Shown one piece after another: positions 22,650 to 31,254 of a DNA stretch of 64,000 nt. The position numbers were made by a program, and so were the translations under genes. The DNA is taken from contig NZ_JBFAHM010000002.1 in the NCBI RefSeq assembly GCF_040654195.1, forward strand, positions 186,001 to 250,000, in the 5' to 3' direction. The DNA comes from Hamadaea sp013361475. Its GTDB lineage: Bacteria > Actinomycetota > Actinomycetes > Mycobacteriales > Micromonosporaceae. The notes beneath the pieces are model-generated. The model was not told the DNA's origin and ran no database searches. It saw only the letters and a list, made by a program, of their open reading frames with translations. The first letter of the stretch is position 1, and each line of letters begins with the position of its first letter.

Positions 22650-24286
22650 CAGTCGGCGGCGGCCGGCACGACGGCGCCGTGATCCAGCACCAACCGGCGT
22701 CCGGTGAAGGTGCGGCGGATGCGGCGATCGTGCGTCACCATGATGACCGCGCCGGAGTACTCGGCGAGCGCGGACTCCAGCTGCTCCACCAGATCGGGAG
22801 CCAGATGGTTGGTGGGCTCGTCGAGCAGGATCACGTCGGACGGGTGCCGCATCAACCTGGCCAGCTCGATCCGGCGGCGCTGGCCGATCGACAGCGTACG
22901 CGTCGGTCGGCGCAGCTCGTCGGGCCGGAACAGGCCGAGGCTGAGCAGCAGAGCCGCGTGTTCCTCCGCTGGCCCTGGCAGTCCGTCGGCGAACGCGGTC
23001 AGCACCGTGCCACCGGCGACGGCGTCCTGTTGCCGCAGATAGCCGATCCGGCCCGTGCTCCAGACCGAGCCGCTGTCCGGAGCGAGATCACCGGCCACCA
23101 CCTTGAGGAGGGTGCTCTTGCCCGCGCCGTTGGGTCCGGTGACGAGCAGCCGATCTCCCGGCACAAGCGTGAGGTCTGGAAGGGACAGCCGGCCTCGGAC
23201 GACGACGTCCGCACACCGCACGACGGGGTCGCCGCTGTTCTCGACGCCGTCCTCGCCGGTGGTGAGGCGAGCGGTGAGCCGCAACGGTTCCGGCGGCGCC
23301 GGCACCGGATCGGCGGTCAACCGGCGCAGTTCCTCCTTCGCGTTGCGGATGCGGCCCATCGTGCCGTGCGTACGCGACCGGGCCCGGAACGGGCCGCCGC
23401 CGTAACCCGGCTTGTCCATCTTCCGCGGAACAGCGGTCAACCGTTCCGTGTGCGTGGACAGCAACGACGTATGCCGGGCCAGTTCGGCCTTCCACTGCTC
23501 GTGCCGCAGGATCTGGTTCGCCCGATCGGCCGCCTTGGCGGTGAGGTACCCGTCGTAGCCGTTGCCGTGCCGGCGTACCGATTTCGCGTCGCCGTCCACC
23601 TCCAGCACGGTGTCGGTGAGCTGTTCCAGGAAGACCCGATCGTGGGTGACCGCGACCAACGTCCCCCGGTACGCCCGCAGGTGCTCTTCCAGCCAGGTGA
23701 GCGCCTCGTCGTCGAGGTCGTTCGTCGGCTCGTCGAGCAGCAGCAGGTGTGGCCGGCTCGCCAGCACCGCAGCCAGACCGAGCCGGGCCACGTCCCCACC
23801 CGGCAGGGTGTCCAGCCGCCGATCACGGGCCAGCCCTGGGCGGCCGAGCCCGTGCAGCGCAATCTCGACCCGGGACTCGGCGTCGTAGCCGCCCCGGATC
23901 TCGAACAGCTCCGTCAGCTCGGCGTACGCCTCAGCTTCAGCGGCGTCCCAATCTTGCTCGAGCGCGCGTAAACGTCGCTCGATGACACGAAGGTCGCGTA
24001 GGCCGTAGTCGATGGCATCGGCGACAGTCGTGCTACCGGGCAGTCCCAGCGTCTGCGTGAGGTAGCCGACGCCGCCCGGCGAGGACACGGTGACCGTGCC
24101 GTCGTCGGGTGTGAGCACACCGGCCATCAGCCGCAGCAGCGTGGACTTCCCACTGCCGTTGTCGCCGATGACACCCACGGACTCGCCGGGACGCACCGAC
24201 AGGGTGACGTCGCCGAGCACCACGTGCTCGCCGAACCGGACCGTCACGGAATGCAGCGATAGTTGTTGTTCAAGGGCGGTAAGCAT
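22649..24286 (-). CDS. ABC-F ribosome-protection ATPase (antibiotic resistance type)
   Basis: 545 residues, two ABC domains and no membrane part. Walker A: GDNGSGKST and GPNGAGKST; signatures LPGGDVARLGLA and LSIGQRRRIELA; Walker B LLLLDEPTNDLD and VILLDEPTNHLA. The basic linker DKPGYGGGPFRARSRTHG is the domain that reaches toward the peptidyl-transferase centre. Proteins of this set (Msr/Vga/OleB/TlrC-like) rescue ribosomes from macrolides, lincosamides, streptogramins or pleuromutilins. The drug here is unknown. A predicted attenuator precedes it. Confidence 0.9.
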   Translation of the reverse strand: MLTALEQQLSLHSVTVRFGEHVVLGDVTLSVRPGESVGVIGDNGSGKSTLLRLMAGVLTPDDGTVTVSSPGGVGYLTQTLGLPGSTTVADAIDYGLRDLRVIERRLRALEQDWDAAEAEAYAELTELFEIRGGYDAESRVEIALHGLGRPGLARDRRLDTLPGGDVARLGLAAVLASRPHLLLLDEPTNDLDDEALTWLEEHLRAYRGTLVAVTHDRVFLEQLTDTVLEVDGDAKSVRRHGNGYDGYLTAKAADRANQILRHEQWKAELARHTSLLSTHTERLTAVPRKMDKPGYGGGPFRARSRTHGTMGRIRNAKEELRRLTADPVPAPPEPLRLTARLTTGEDGVENSGDPVVRCADVVVRGRLSLPDLTLVPGDRLLVTGPNGAGKSTLLKVVAGDLAPDSGSVWSTGRIGYLRQQDAVAGGTVLTAFADGLPGPAEEHAALLLSLGLFRPDELRRPTRTLSIGQRRRIELARLMRHPSDVILLDEPTNHLAPDLVEQLESALAEYSGAVIMVTHDRRIRRTFTGRRLVLDHGAVVPAAAD

Positions 24287-24349
24287 GGTCACCTCGAGAT
24301 TCCCGGCGCGCCCCGGCACGCGTCCCGCAGACGGCACACAGCCGCCGCG

Positions 24350-24439
24350 GACGGCGAAGGCCGTCGCAGCCGATGGTGAAGAAGAGGAGGAAGCGTCAGC
24401 TGCTTCGAGGCGGAGCCGTGCTCAACGCCTCGTCAGCTG
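24350..24439 (-). promoter_or_regulatory. Ribosome-mediated attenuator hairpins before the ABC-F gene
   Basis: In the 159-nt leader between the uORF stop and the ABC-F start, CGCCTCG-t-CAGCTG (24426-24439) pairs with CAGCTG-ctt-CGAGGCG (24397-24412). An alternative stem GAAGC/GCTTC uses the same strand near 24390-24406. A strong GACGGC-gaag-GCCGTC hairpin (24350-24365) follows and could be the terminator. Exclusive foldings of this type let a drug-stalled ribosome on the uORF open the gene. Confidence 0.6.
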
Positions 24440-24445
24440 GGAATC

Positions 24446-24469
24446 TCACAGGTAGAACTGGTATGACAC
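24446..24469 (-). CDS. Seven-codon leader peptide MSYQFYL (predicted leaderless uORF)
   Basis: GTG TCA TAC CAG TTC TAC CTG TGA. A -10 box TAAACT (24481-24476) lies 6 nt before the GTG, so the transcript should begin at or next to the start codon. The aromatic-rich peptide recalls leader peptides of other ABC-F genes that stall ribosomes when macrolides or lincosamides are bound. An overlapping frame from 24474 could encode 13 residues but fits the -10 box less well. Confidence 0.6.
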   Translation of the reverse strand: MSYQFYL

Positions 24470-24471
24470 GC

Positions 24472-24488
24472 CACGAGTTTAGCTCGTG
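24472..24488 (-). promoter_or_regulatory. Promoter of the ABC-F leader, overlapped by a palindrome
   Basis: CACGAG-tttag-CTCGTG (24472-24488) is a perfect 6-bp inverted repeat that contains the -10 box TAAACT on the minus strand. The -35 region is weak (TGGCCG at 24504-24499). A protein could bind here, but the palindrome may be incidental. Confidence 0.45.
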
Positions 24489-24524
24489 ATCACTGCGGCG
24501 GCCACGCGATTTGGCGTCCGCTGC

Positions 24525-25607
24525 TCACCGGGCGCTGCGGCGTACGCGGAAACCGCCGGCGGGATCGCGGTCGACGACCTGGATCGGCGGCCACGCCCAT
24601 TGCCATACGGTGATCCCGGGAACCCGGGAGAACTGGATACGCCCACGAGTCCCGTCGACGGCGACGGTGGACCAGCCCTCAGCGATCCGTGCGCGGTCGG
24701 CCCCGTGCGTACGCAGCACGTCGGCGAGGACCACGATGGCGTCGTAGCCCTCGAAGGCGACGAAGGACGGCGCTTCACCGAGCCGCTCGCGCAGCGCCGC
24801 CTCGACGCGTACGCCGAGCGGGCCCAGCTCAGCGGGCAGATACCGCAGGAACGGGATCCCGGTGCCGTCGTCACCCAGCAGCGCCGCCCATTCGGCGAAC
24901 TCCGGTTGCCCGGCCGGTGCGCCGATCATGACCTGCGACAGCCGTTCGTCCCGGCGTACGGCTTGGACGATCGGCACCGCGGGCTCCGGAGTACCGACCA
25001 GGAGCAGCACTGCGGTGGCACGGCTTTCCGCCAGTTCGTCACACAGTGCTGCCGGGTCCAGCGTGGTGGCGTCGAGGGTGACGACGGTGCCGCCACGTGG
25101 CTGCAGCGACTCCCGCAGAATGCGGATGCCCGACGCCCAGTAGACGCTCGCCTGGGCGGCGACGGCGATGCGACGGTGGCCCTCGGCGAGGAGGAAGTCG
25201 GCGTACAGCTGCCAGCCGCGAGACTGCGCCGGGGCGATGCGCGCGACCCGATCGGTCGGCTGTTCGGTGAGCCCGTCGAGCACTGCGGAGGTGCAGAGGA
25301 ACGGCAGCCCGAGGGCGTCGGCGCGAGCGGCGGCCGAACGGGCGACGACGCTGTGATACTCCCCCACCACGGCGGCAACGCCCAGATCGGCAAGCTCGTC
25401 GACGGCTGCCGCGGCCCGCTGCGGATCAGCAGCAGTGTCGCGTACTACCAGGTCGAGCGGTCGTCCGCCGATCCCACCGGCGGCGTTCACCTCGCGGACG
25501 GCCAGCTCCAACCCCGCGAGCAGGTGCCGCCCGGCCTCGACCCAGCCGGGTCGGGTCATCGGGACGAGGGCTCCGAGACCGACCGCGGACGGCCCATGGG
25601 TGATCAT
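24525..25607 (-). CDS. Periplasmic-binding-fold protein without signal peptide
   Basis: 360 residues of the type I binding-protein fold used by branched-chain amino acid receptors (ELAVREVNAAGGIGGRPLDLVVRDT; VVGEYHSVVARSAAAR; FVAFEGYDAIVVLADVL). The N-terminus MITHGPSAVGLGALVPMTRPG has no signal peptide or lipobox, and no permease gene is near. It is probably a cytosolic ligand sensor or orphan. It lies behind the ABC-F gene region on the same strand as its neighbours, without coupling. Confidence 0.78.
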   Translation of the reverse strand: MITHGPSAVGLGALVPMTRPGWVEAGRHLLAGLELAVREVNAAGGIGGRPLDLVVRDTAADPQRAAAAVDELADLGVAAVVGEYHSVVARSAAARADALGLPFLCTSAVLDGLTEQPTDRVARIAPAQSRGWQLYADFLLAEGHRRIAVAAQASVYWASGIRILRESLQPRGGTVVTLDATTLDPAALCDELAESRATAVLLLVGTPEPAVPIVQAVRRDERLSQVMIGAPAGQPEFAEWAALLGDDGTGIPFLRYLPAELGPLGVRVEAALRERLGEAPSFVAFEGYDAIVVLADVLRTHGADRARIAEGWSTVAVDGTRGRIQFSRVPGITVWQWAWPPIQVVDRDPAGGFRVRRSAR

Positions 25608-25632
25608 GCCGAACAGTATCGCGCCGGGCGCG

Positions 25633-26199
25633 CTAGCGGTGCCGCCCGTAGTGCAGCTCGAGGATCCCGTTGCTCTTGGCCAGACTGTCGATCAGGTCGA
25701 GCCGGTATCCCTTCGGTACGTCGTCGAACATCAGCGTGCCCTGGCTCGTGACGTAGGGGTACATGCTCACGTAGAACTCGTCGATGAGGTCGAGCTGCAT
25801 GAGCGAGCGCCAGAGACCGACCCCGCCCCAGAGCAGGATGTGGCCGTCGCCCTGCCGCAGCCGGTCCATCTCCTCGGCGGTGTCGCCCGACACGATGGTC
25901 GTGTTCTCCCAGGCGGCCGCCGTCATCGTGCGCGAGAAGACCACCTTGTTGCCCGCGTTCAGGATGGCCGACCACGGGTGCTCGGTGTTCGTCGGCAGGT
26001 TCTTGGCCATGCCCTCGTACGCGACGCGCCCCATGACGTGCGCGGACGCGTTGCGGAGCAGGGCGAGGGTGCCGTCGTCGGCGTCGGGGCCGCCCGCCTC
26101 GTCGAGCTGGCCGAAGACGAAGTCCCAGAAGTCGGTGTCCGGGTCGGCGAGCAGTCCGTTGAGCGAGTAGTTGAACACCAACGCTTTCGTCTTACGCAT
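25633..26199 (-). CDS. Dihydrofolate reductase-fold protein (RibD C-terminal type)
   Basis: 188 residues. MRKTKALVFNYSLNGLLAD start, NASAHVMGRVAYEGM, VVFSRTM and GDGHILLWGGVGLWRSLM are the marks of the RibD-C/DHFR-like family. Most such stand-alone actinobacterial proteins have no assigned substrate. It is two nucleotides after the SRPBCC gene and belongs to the ArsR-led operon. Confidence 0.85.
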   Translation of the reverse strand: MRKTKALVFNYSLNGLLADPDTDFWDFVFGQLDEAGGPDADDGTLALLRNASAHVMGRVAYEGMAKNLPTNTEHPWSAILNAGNKVVFSRTMTAAAWENTTIVSGDTAEEMDRLRQGDGHILLWGGVGLWRSLMQLDLIDEFYVSMYPYVTSQGTLMFDDVPKGYRLDLIDSLAKSNGILELHYGRHR

Positions 26200-26201
26200 G
26201 A

Positions 26202-26705
26202 TCAGAACTCCCGTGTCGTGGATGGATGAGTCACCTGCAGGTACCGGGTCAGGCTGTCGAGTAGTTCGGTGGTGCCGCCCACGCGGAGCACCGGCGCCCG
26301 CGTTCCGTCGATGCCGTCCAGGTAGACGCCTTGTTCGCTCCAGCTCAGCGCGGTACCCGCGCCGCTGTCGGTGAGCTCGATCGTGGCGACGGACACCGAG
26401 ATCCGGGTGCCGTCGGCGTACATCTCGTAGGCGTAGATGATGCGACGGTCCGGCACGATGTCGTAGTACAGCGCCTCGTTCCGGTAGCTCGTCCCGCGCC
26501 GCCGGACGGTGAACCGTTCCCGGCCACCGGGCCGGAAGTCGAACTCCTCGATGCTCGTCGCGCTCTCCCCCGGCTCCACTTCACTGGTGGCGCCCCAGGC
26601 GTCCTTGGCCTCCTTCGAGGCGAAGGCGGCGAACACACGGGACCGCGCCGCCGGGTAGATGCGTTCGAGCGTGAACGTGTCGTGGAGGACGGACCGGTCG
26701 GTCAT
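26202..26705 (-). CDS. SRPBCC (AHSA1-like) domain protein
   Basis: 167 residues forming a START/AHSA1-type hydrophobic pocket: TLERIYPAARSRVFAAFASKEA, DFRPGGRERFTVRRRG, ALSWSEQGVYLDG. Nearly always paired with an ArsR-type regulator, as here, where its ATG overlaps the regulator stop (ATGA). Ligand unknown. Confidence 0.9.
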   Translation of the reverse strand: MTDRSVLHDTFTLERIYPAARSRVFAAFASKEAKDAWGATSEVEPGESATSIEEFDFRPGGRERFTVRRRGTSYRNEALYYDIVPDRRIIYAYEMYADGTRISVSVATIELTDSGAGTALSWSEQGVYLDGIDGTRAPVLRVGGTTELLDSLTRYLQVTHPSTTREF

Positions 26706-27043
26706 GGCTGCTCCTGGGTGTCGGTCGCCGCGAGGAATTCGCCGAGCCGGTCCAGGTTGCGTTCGACCATGGTGCGCCGGTCGGCGAGCCAGCTCTCCGC
26801 CGACCGCAGGGCGGCCGAGTTGATGCTGCAGGTCCGGGTGCGGCCGACCTTGCTGGAGGTCACCAGACCGCACGCCTCCAGCACTCGCACGTGCTGCAGG
26901 ACGGCGGCCAGGGACATCTCCATCGGCTGACCGAGTTCGCTCACCGAGGCCGGGCCGCGGCTGAGCCGCTCCACCATGGTGCGCCGGCCGGGATCGGCCA
27001 GCGCGTGGAAGACCCGGTCCAAGTCCGGCGCATAGTCAAGCAC
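26702..27043 (-). CDS. ArsR-family regulator of the SRPBCC operon (no metal site)
   Basis: 113 residues from the GTG at 27043. DRVFHALADPGRRTMVERLSRG and the helix MSLAAVLQHVRVLEACGLV are typical of the SRPBCC-associated group, which lacks paired Cys metal ligands. A TTG farther upstream would extend it by 10 residues with no better ribosome site. The start lies within one of two 22-bp operators, implying autorepression of the three-gene operon. Confidence 0.88.
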   Translation of the reverse strand: MLDYAPDLDRVFHALADPGRRTMVERLSRGPASVSELGQPMEMSLAAVLQHVRVLEACGLVTSSKVGRTRTCSINSAALRSAESWLADRRTMVERNLDRLGEFLAATDTQEQP

Positions 27044-27094
27044 GTGCTTAAGTATTCGCGCCGAACGCACCAATAGTCAAGCGTTCGCTTAAGT
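27032..27094 (-). promoter_or_regulatory. Two 22-bp operators for the ArsR-SRPBCC operon
   Basis: ATAGTCAAGC-nnnn-GCTTAAGT occurs at 27032-27053 (middle ACGT) and 27073-27094 (middle GTTC), 41 nt apart, identical outside the four central bases. Each is a palindrome around AAGCnnnnGCTT. Site 1 covers the GTG start. Confidence 0.75.
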
Positions 27095-27098
27095 TTTG

Positions 27099-29795
27099 TC
27101 AGGCCGCCGGAAGCACCCGGGCCAGTTCCGCCCGGCGGCGGATGCCCAGCTTCCGGTACGCCCGGGCGAGGTTCGCCTCGACGGTCTTCGGGCTGATGAA
27201 CAACTCGTCGGCGATCTGCTGATTCGTCTGGCCCAGCGCCGCCAGGCGAGCCACGCGTAGTTCGGTGGGGGTCAGCTCGTCCACCGCCTCCGTCCGGCCA
27301 CCCGTACGCGCCAAGTCGGCCTCGGCCTTCGCCGCGAAAGCCGCCGCGCCGAGCGTTGTGAACTCCGCGACGGCCGTCTGCAAAGCGCTCCGGGCTTCCC
27401 GTTTGCGGCGGGCGCGACGATGCACGACACCGGCCACGAGCAGGCACCGCGCCCGGTCGAGCGGGACGACGTCGGGTGGGGTCGCGTCGCGTACGGCGAT
27501 CAGCTCGGCCAACGCCGTATCGGTCGCTTCCCCGATGGCGCTCGCCAGCAGAACACGGCTGCGAGCGAGTCCGAGCGTCGTCCAAGGACGAACCTGGCGG
27601 GCGTGCCGTCGCTCCAGGCGAGCCAAGATCGCCCGCGCGGCTTCGAGATCGCCCGCCCCGATGCACGCCTCGAGCCAGTCCGGCTCGAACCGCAGCGCGA
27701 TCGGCTCGACGACGCCGGTCGCGTCCAGGAGATCCGCCAGCTCCGCGTACGCGTCCGCAGCGTCCCGCATACGCCCGGCGGACAGGGCGACGAACCCCGC
27801 GAGCTGCAGATGAATCCGGCGAGCCCAGGCGTCGTCGTGCCGCAGGCCGGCCTCGGCCACCGCACCGGCCCGATCCAGCCGGCCCCGGTACGCGTCCACT
27901 GTGGCGGCCAGCCACGTCTCGCCGATGAGACCGGTGCCCAGTTGGCGGCCGAGGTCGAGGGCGGCGGTGATGCTCACCTCCGCGTCGGTGAACCGACCGG
28001 CGAGCAGCTCGGTCTCGCCGAGATGGGTGAGGATCTCGTGCTGCCACGCCTCGTCGCCCGCCGCGGTCGCGTACCGCAGCATGTCCCGCAACCGCGTCCG
28101 GGCCCGCCCGTGGTCATCGATCGCCTTCCACCAGATCGCCGGAACGGTGCCGCCGAGCCAGGTCGGCCGGCCGTCTTCGAGGTCGAGGGCGCGGTCCACC
28201 AGTTCCGTCCGGGCGGGCAGACCGGCGCGTACCTCGTGGAAGAACAGGTTCAGCAGCGTGCCGGCGAGCAGCGGACGATCGTCGGCGCTGCCGTCGAGCA
28301 AGGCGAGCGCGGTTTCGGCGTGCTCGCGGGCGGGCGCGGGCGAGTCCTGGAACAGACAGATGTGCGCATGGATACGCCCGGCGAGGCGGGTGCCCGGCGA
28401 GGCCGTGGCCAGCGCCTGCTCACCGAAGGTCACCGCTACGGCCAGGTCGTCGGCGGCCCACGCGACCGACGCCCGCAGCAACCGGGCCTCCGCCAGCTGA
28501 TCGCCCGTCAACCGGGCGACCGCAGCCTCCGCGGCAGTGGCGGCCGCCGCGTAATCCCCGCTGTCGAACCGGCACCGAATCGCCGCCAGGACGCGCCGTC
28601 CCGCGTCCTCGACATCGGCTTGCGGAGTCAAGTCGGCCGCCCGATCGTAGAGGTGGGCGGCGGTCGCCGGGGCGCCCCGCGTACGCTGCCGGGCGGCCGC
28701 CTGCTCCAGATCGGCGGCCACCGTCGCGTCCGGCTCGACCGCCGAGCGGGCCAGCTGACGGGCCCGCTCATCGGGATCGGCCACGGTCGCGGCGAGCTGC
28801 CGGTGCGTTCGCAGGCGTACGCCCTCAGGCGTCGCAGCCCGGACAGCCGACGCGTACACGGGATGGGCGAAGTGAACGCCCCGAGTGTCCACCGTGAGCA
28901 GTCCCACCTCTTCGGCGGCATCCAGCGCCGTCGCCGGTACGCCCGCCGCCGCCAAGTCGCGCAACGTCGGCGCGGCGAGCAGCGCCGCCAGGCGTACGGC
29001 TTCCCGAGTCTCAGCAGGCAGATCCCGCAAGGTCGCCGCCACGAGATCGTGCATCGACGCCGCGACCGGCAGATCGTCGCCGGGCCGGGGCAGCTGCGGC
29101 AGCCGCAGCACCGCGCGGGCCAGCTCGATCGCCAGGAGCGGATTACCGGCCGCGTCCCGGGCGATCCGCGCCAGCAACGGACGGCCGAACGATCGCCGGA
29201 GGTGTGCGTACAAGATGTGATGCAGGGGGCCGACGCCGAGCGGATCGAGCCCGAGCAGGGTGACCGGCGACGGCCGTTCGTCCAGCCCGAGGGCGGTGAC
29301 CTCGGCCCGCGAGCTGATCAGCACGCTGGGACCGGGGGCCAGGCGGCGCAGGGCATAGCGCACGGCGCGTTCGCTGGGCGGGTCGAGCCACGGAGCATCG
29401 TCGATCGCGAGCAGCGCCGACCCGTCGACGGCGGCGAGCAGCGAGCGAGTCGCGGCGCCGATCGCGCGTTCGTCGACGGGCTCGGCGGGGGCCGCCGACA
29501 GCAGCACCGCCTCGGCCGCGATCCGTTGGGGCAGCGGCAATCCGGGGATGTGCTCGGCGAGCGGCGTGAGCAGATCCGCGAGCGCCGCGAACGGCAGCCC
29601 GGCCTCGTTCTCCGTCGGCGCGCACCCGAGGACGAGCCAACCCTCCTCGCGTGCGCGGTCCACGAGCGCCCGCCAGACGGCCGTCTTGCCGATGCCGGCC
29701 GGTCCGTGCAGCTGCACCGCGCCGCCCTCGGTCACGATGCGCCAGGCTTGCGCCAGTACGCCGTCCCGGCCGACCGGTTCCATGCGACGGATCAT
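27099..29795 (-). CDS. Large LuxR-family ATPase regulator (LAL type)
   Basis: 898 residues. AAA-type ATPase with Walker A GPAGIGKT (31-38) and Walker B ALLAIDDAPWLD (about 147-158), then a long helical TPR-like middle region, and a LuxR helix-turn-helix at 835-898 (LTPTELRVARLAALGQTNQQIADELFISPKTVEANLARAYRKLGI contains it). Such regulators activate sugar or secondary-metabolite genes on ATP and ligand binding. A second in-frame ATG at 29783 is possible. No target is evident; the ArsR operators lie just upstream of its stop. Confidence 0.9.
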   Translation of the reverse strand: MIRRMEPVGRDGVLAQAWRIVTEGGAVQLHGPAGIGKTAVWRALVDRAREEGWLVLGCAPTENEAGLPFAALADLLTPLAEHIPGLPLPQRIAAEAVLLSAAPAEPVDERAIGAATRSLLAAVDGSALLAIDDAPWLDPPSERAVRYALRRLAPGPSVLISSRAEVTALGLDERPSPVTLLGLDPLGVGPLHHILYAHLRRSFGRPLLARIARDAAGNPLLAIELARAVLRLPQLPRPGDDLPVAASMHDLVAATLRDLPAETREAVRLAALLAAPTLRDLAAAGVPATALDAAEEVGLLTVDTRGVHFAHPVYASAVRAATPEGVRLRTHRQLAATVADPDERARQLARSAVEPDATVAADLEQAAARQRTRGAPATAAHLYDRAADLTPQADVEDAGRRVLAAIRCRFDSGDYAAAATAAEAAVARLTGDQLAEARLLRASVAWAADDLAVAVTFGEQALATASPGTRLAGRIHAHICLFQDSPAPAREHAETALALLDGSADDRPLLAGTLLNLFFHEVRAGLPARTELVDRALDLEDGRPTWLGGTVPAIWWKAIDDHGRARTRLRDMLRYATAAGDEAWQHEILTHLGETELLAGRFTDAEVSITAALDLGRQLGTGLIGETWLAATVDAYRGRLDRAGAVAEAGLRHDDAWARRIHLQLAGFVALSAGRMRDAADAYAELADLLDATGVVEPIALRFEPDWLEACIGAGDLEAARAILARLERRHARQVRPWTTLGLARSRVLLASAIGEATDTALAELIAVRDATPPDVVPLDRARCLLVAGVVHRRARRKREARSALQTAVAEFTTLGAAAFAAKAEADLARTGGRTEAVDELTPTELRVARLAALGQTNQQIADELFISPKTVEANLARAYRKLGIRRRAELARVLPAA

Positions 29796-29831
29796 GGCAC
29801 GGCCGCGCCACCGATCGCAGGGGCGGGCGGC

Positions 29832-31253
29832 TCACTTCGGCGGATGGCCGCAGACCTGGACGTCCGGGATGACCTCCTCGTTCGTGTAGACGGTGTGCGG
29901 CCAGCGCAATCCGCTGTCGGCCTTGATCGGCGGAATCGGCTTGCGAGTGATCGGCGTCAGCAGGCTCAAGAACTTGTTGATCACCTTCACGACCGGTTCC
30001 AGGATCGAGTACCCGATGCCGAAAGCGGCCTGGACGCCGATCGCGACCCCTCGGCATTGCGCGTACGCCGCCCCGAGCGCCGACCCGAGCGTGGTGCCGT
30101 AGGACGTCGTCAGTTCGGCGTAGACGCCGGCCTTGAACACCAGGGCGCTGATGCCGACGGTGAACCGTACGCCGTGCCGGATGACCAGCCCCATGACGCC
30201 GACCGGCACCCCGGACAACGAGTTGAGCAGGCTCGACTTGCGCTGGAACTGGTCGGTCACTTTCGGGCCGAACGAGCCGTCCCGGTAGCCGAAGCCGATC
30301 GACCCCGCGAGCGCGAACTCGCCCGATCCCTTGACGGTGCCCAATTTCGCGCCGAACGCCGTCTCGACGGTCAGGGTCTGGCTGACCGTGAACGACAACG
30401 GGATTCCGGCGATCTGCCCGATCGGGAAGGACAAGTCGGCGTCGATCGGGAACTGTTTGCGGTGGTTGTGGCCGTCCTGAATGCCGCCCTCGAAGGCGAC
30501 CTTGATCCCGAAACCGCCACTGACCTGAAGCTCGGCCCGGGTCACCTTGCCGGCCCCGATGGCCAGGTGGAAGCTCGCATCCGGCTTGCGGAACGTCAGC
30601 GTCACCGTCCCCGCCAGGCGTACGCCGCCGTCGTCGTAGGTGAAGTGCGCTCCGACGCCGTCGGTGCAGCAACTGGTGTACACCGTGTACCCCAGCGCCT
30701 GCGTCGTCGCCGTGCCGCCGCGTACGGGAGCGGGCTGGGCCGGCCGATCGTCCCTGCGCCGCAGCGGCACACTCTTGCCCGCTCGGCCCGGCGGTCGTCC
30801 GGTGTCCTGCGCCCACAGCGGTTGCCCGGCCAGGTAGATCAGCGGATCGCCGAGGGAGATGCCGTCCTGCTCGAACGTCCCATCCCGGATGACCTCGGTG
30901 AGGTCCACCGGACCGACGGTGACGAGCAGGTCGCCGCCCTCCTCGGCGAGGTCGAGCACCCGGCCCACCGCCCGGTCGGTCACGAACATGACCTTGCCGG
31001 GCGCGAGGTCCCGCGCGTGGCGCGCATCCGCGTCGATCCGCCAGGTGAGCCCGTCGGCGGTCACCGACCGGATGGCGTCGCCGCCCCCGCCGACGACCAC
31101 CACGTCCGGCTGCAAACGCGCCGCCGGGTGATCGGCGACCGCCTGCCCGAACCGCAGCCGCGCGTCGTCGGGCGGCGGTTCATCCGAGGTGGAGCCACAG
31201 GCGGCGACGACGACCGCGACGACCGCCATCCACGCGGCAAGCATCCGGCGCAT
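29832..31253 (-). CDS. Large secreted lipoprotein of unknown function
   Basis: 473 residues with a lipobox (AVVVAACG). No family recognised. The first 130 residues look like a small beta domain (PDVVVVGGGGDAIRSV; VMFVTDRAVGRVLDLAEEG); the second half is rich in Gly/Phe/Thr strands (ASFHLAIGAGKVTRAEL; GEFALAGSIGFGYRDGSFG) with a CC pair and hydrophobic ISALVFKAGVYAEL stretches, perhaps a membrane-active or beta-barrel-like domain. It is the last gene of a four-gene chain with minimal gaps. Confidence 0.7.
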   Translation of the reverse strand: MRRMLAAWMAVVAVVVAACGSTSDEPPPDDARLRFGQAVADHPAARLQPDVVVVGGGGDAIRSVTADGLTWRIDADARHARDLAPGKVMFVTDRAVGRVLDLAEEGGDLLVTVGPVDLTEVIRDGTFEQDGISLGDPLIYLAGQPLWAQDTGRPPGRAGKSVPLRRRDDRPAQPAPVRGGTATTQALGYTVYTSCCTDGVGAHFTYDDGGVRLAGTVTLTFRKPDASFHLAIGAGKVTRAELQVSGGFGIKVAFEGGIQDGHNHRKQFPIDADLSFPIGQIAGIPLSFTVSQTLTVETAFGAKLGTVKGSGEFALAGSIGFGYRDGSFGPKVTDQFQRKSSLLNSLSGVPVGVMGLVIRHGVRFTVGISALVFKAGVYAELTTSYGTTLGSALGAAYAQCRGVAIGVQAAFGIGYSILEPVVKVINKFLSLLTPITRKPIPPIKADSGLRWPHTVYTNEEVIPDVQVCGHPPK

Positions 31254-31254
31254 C

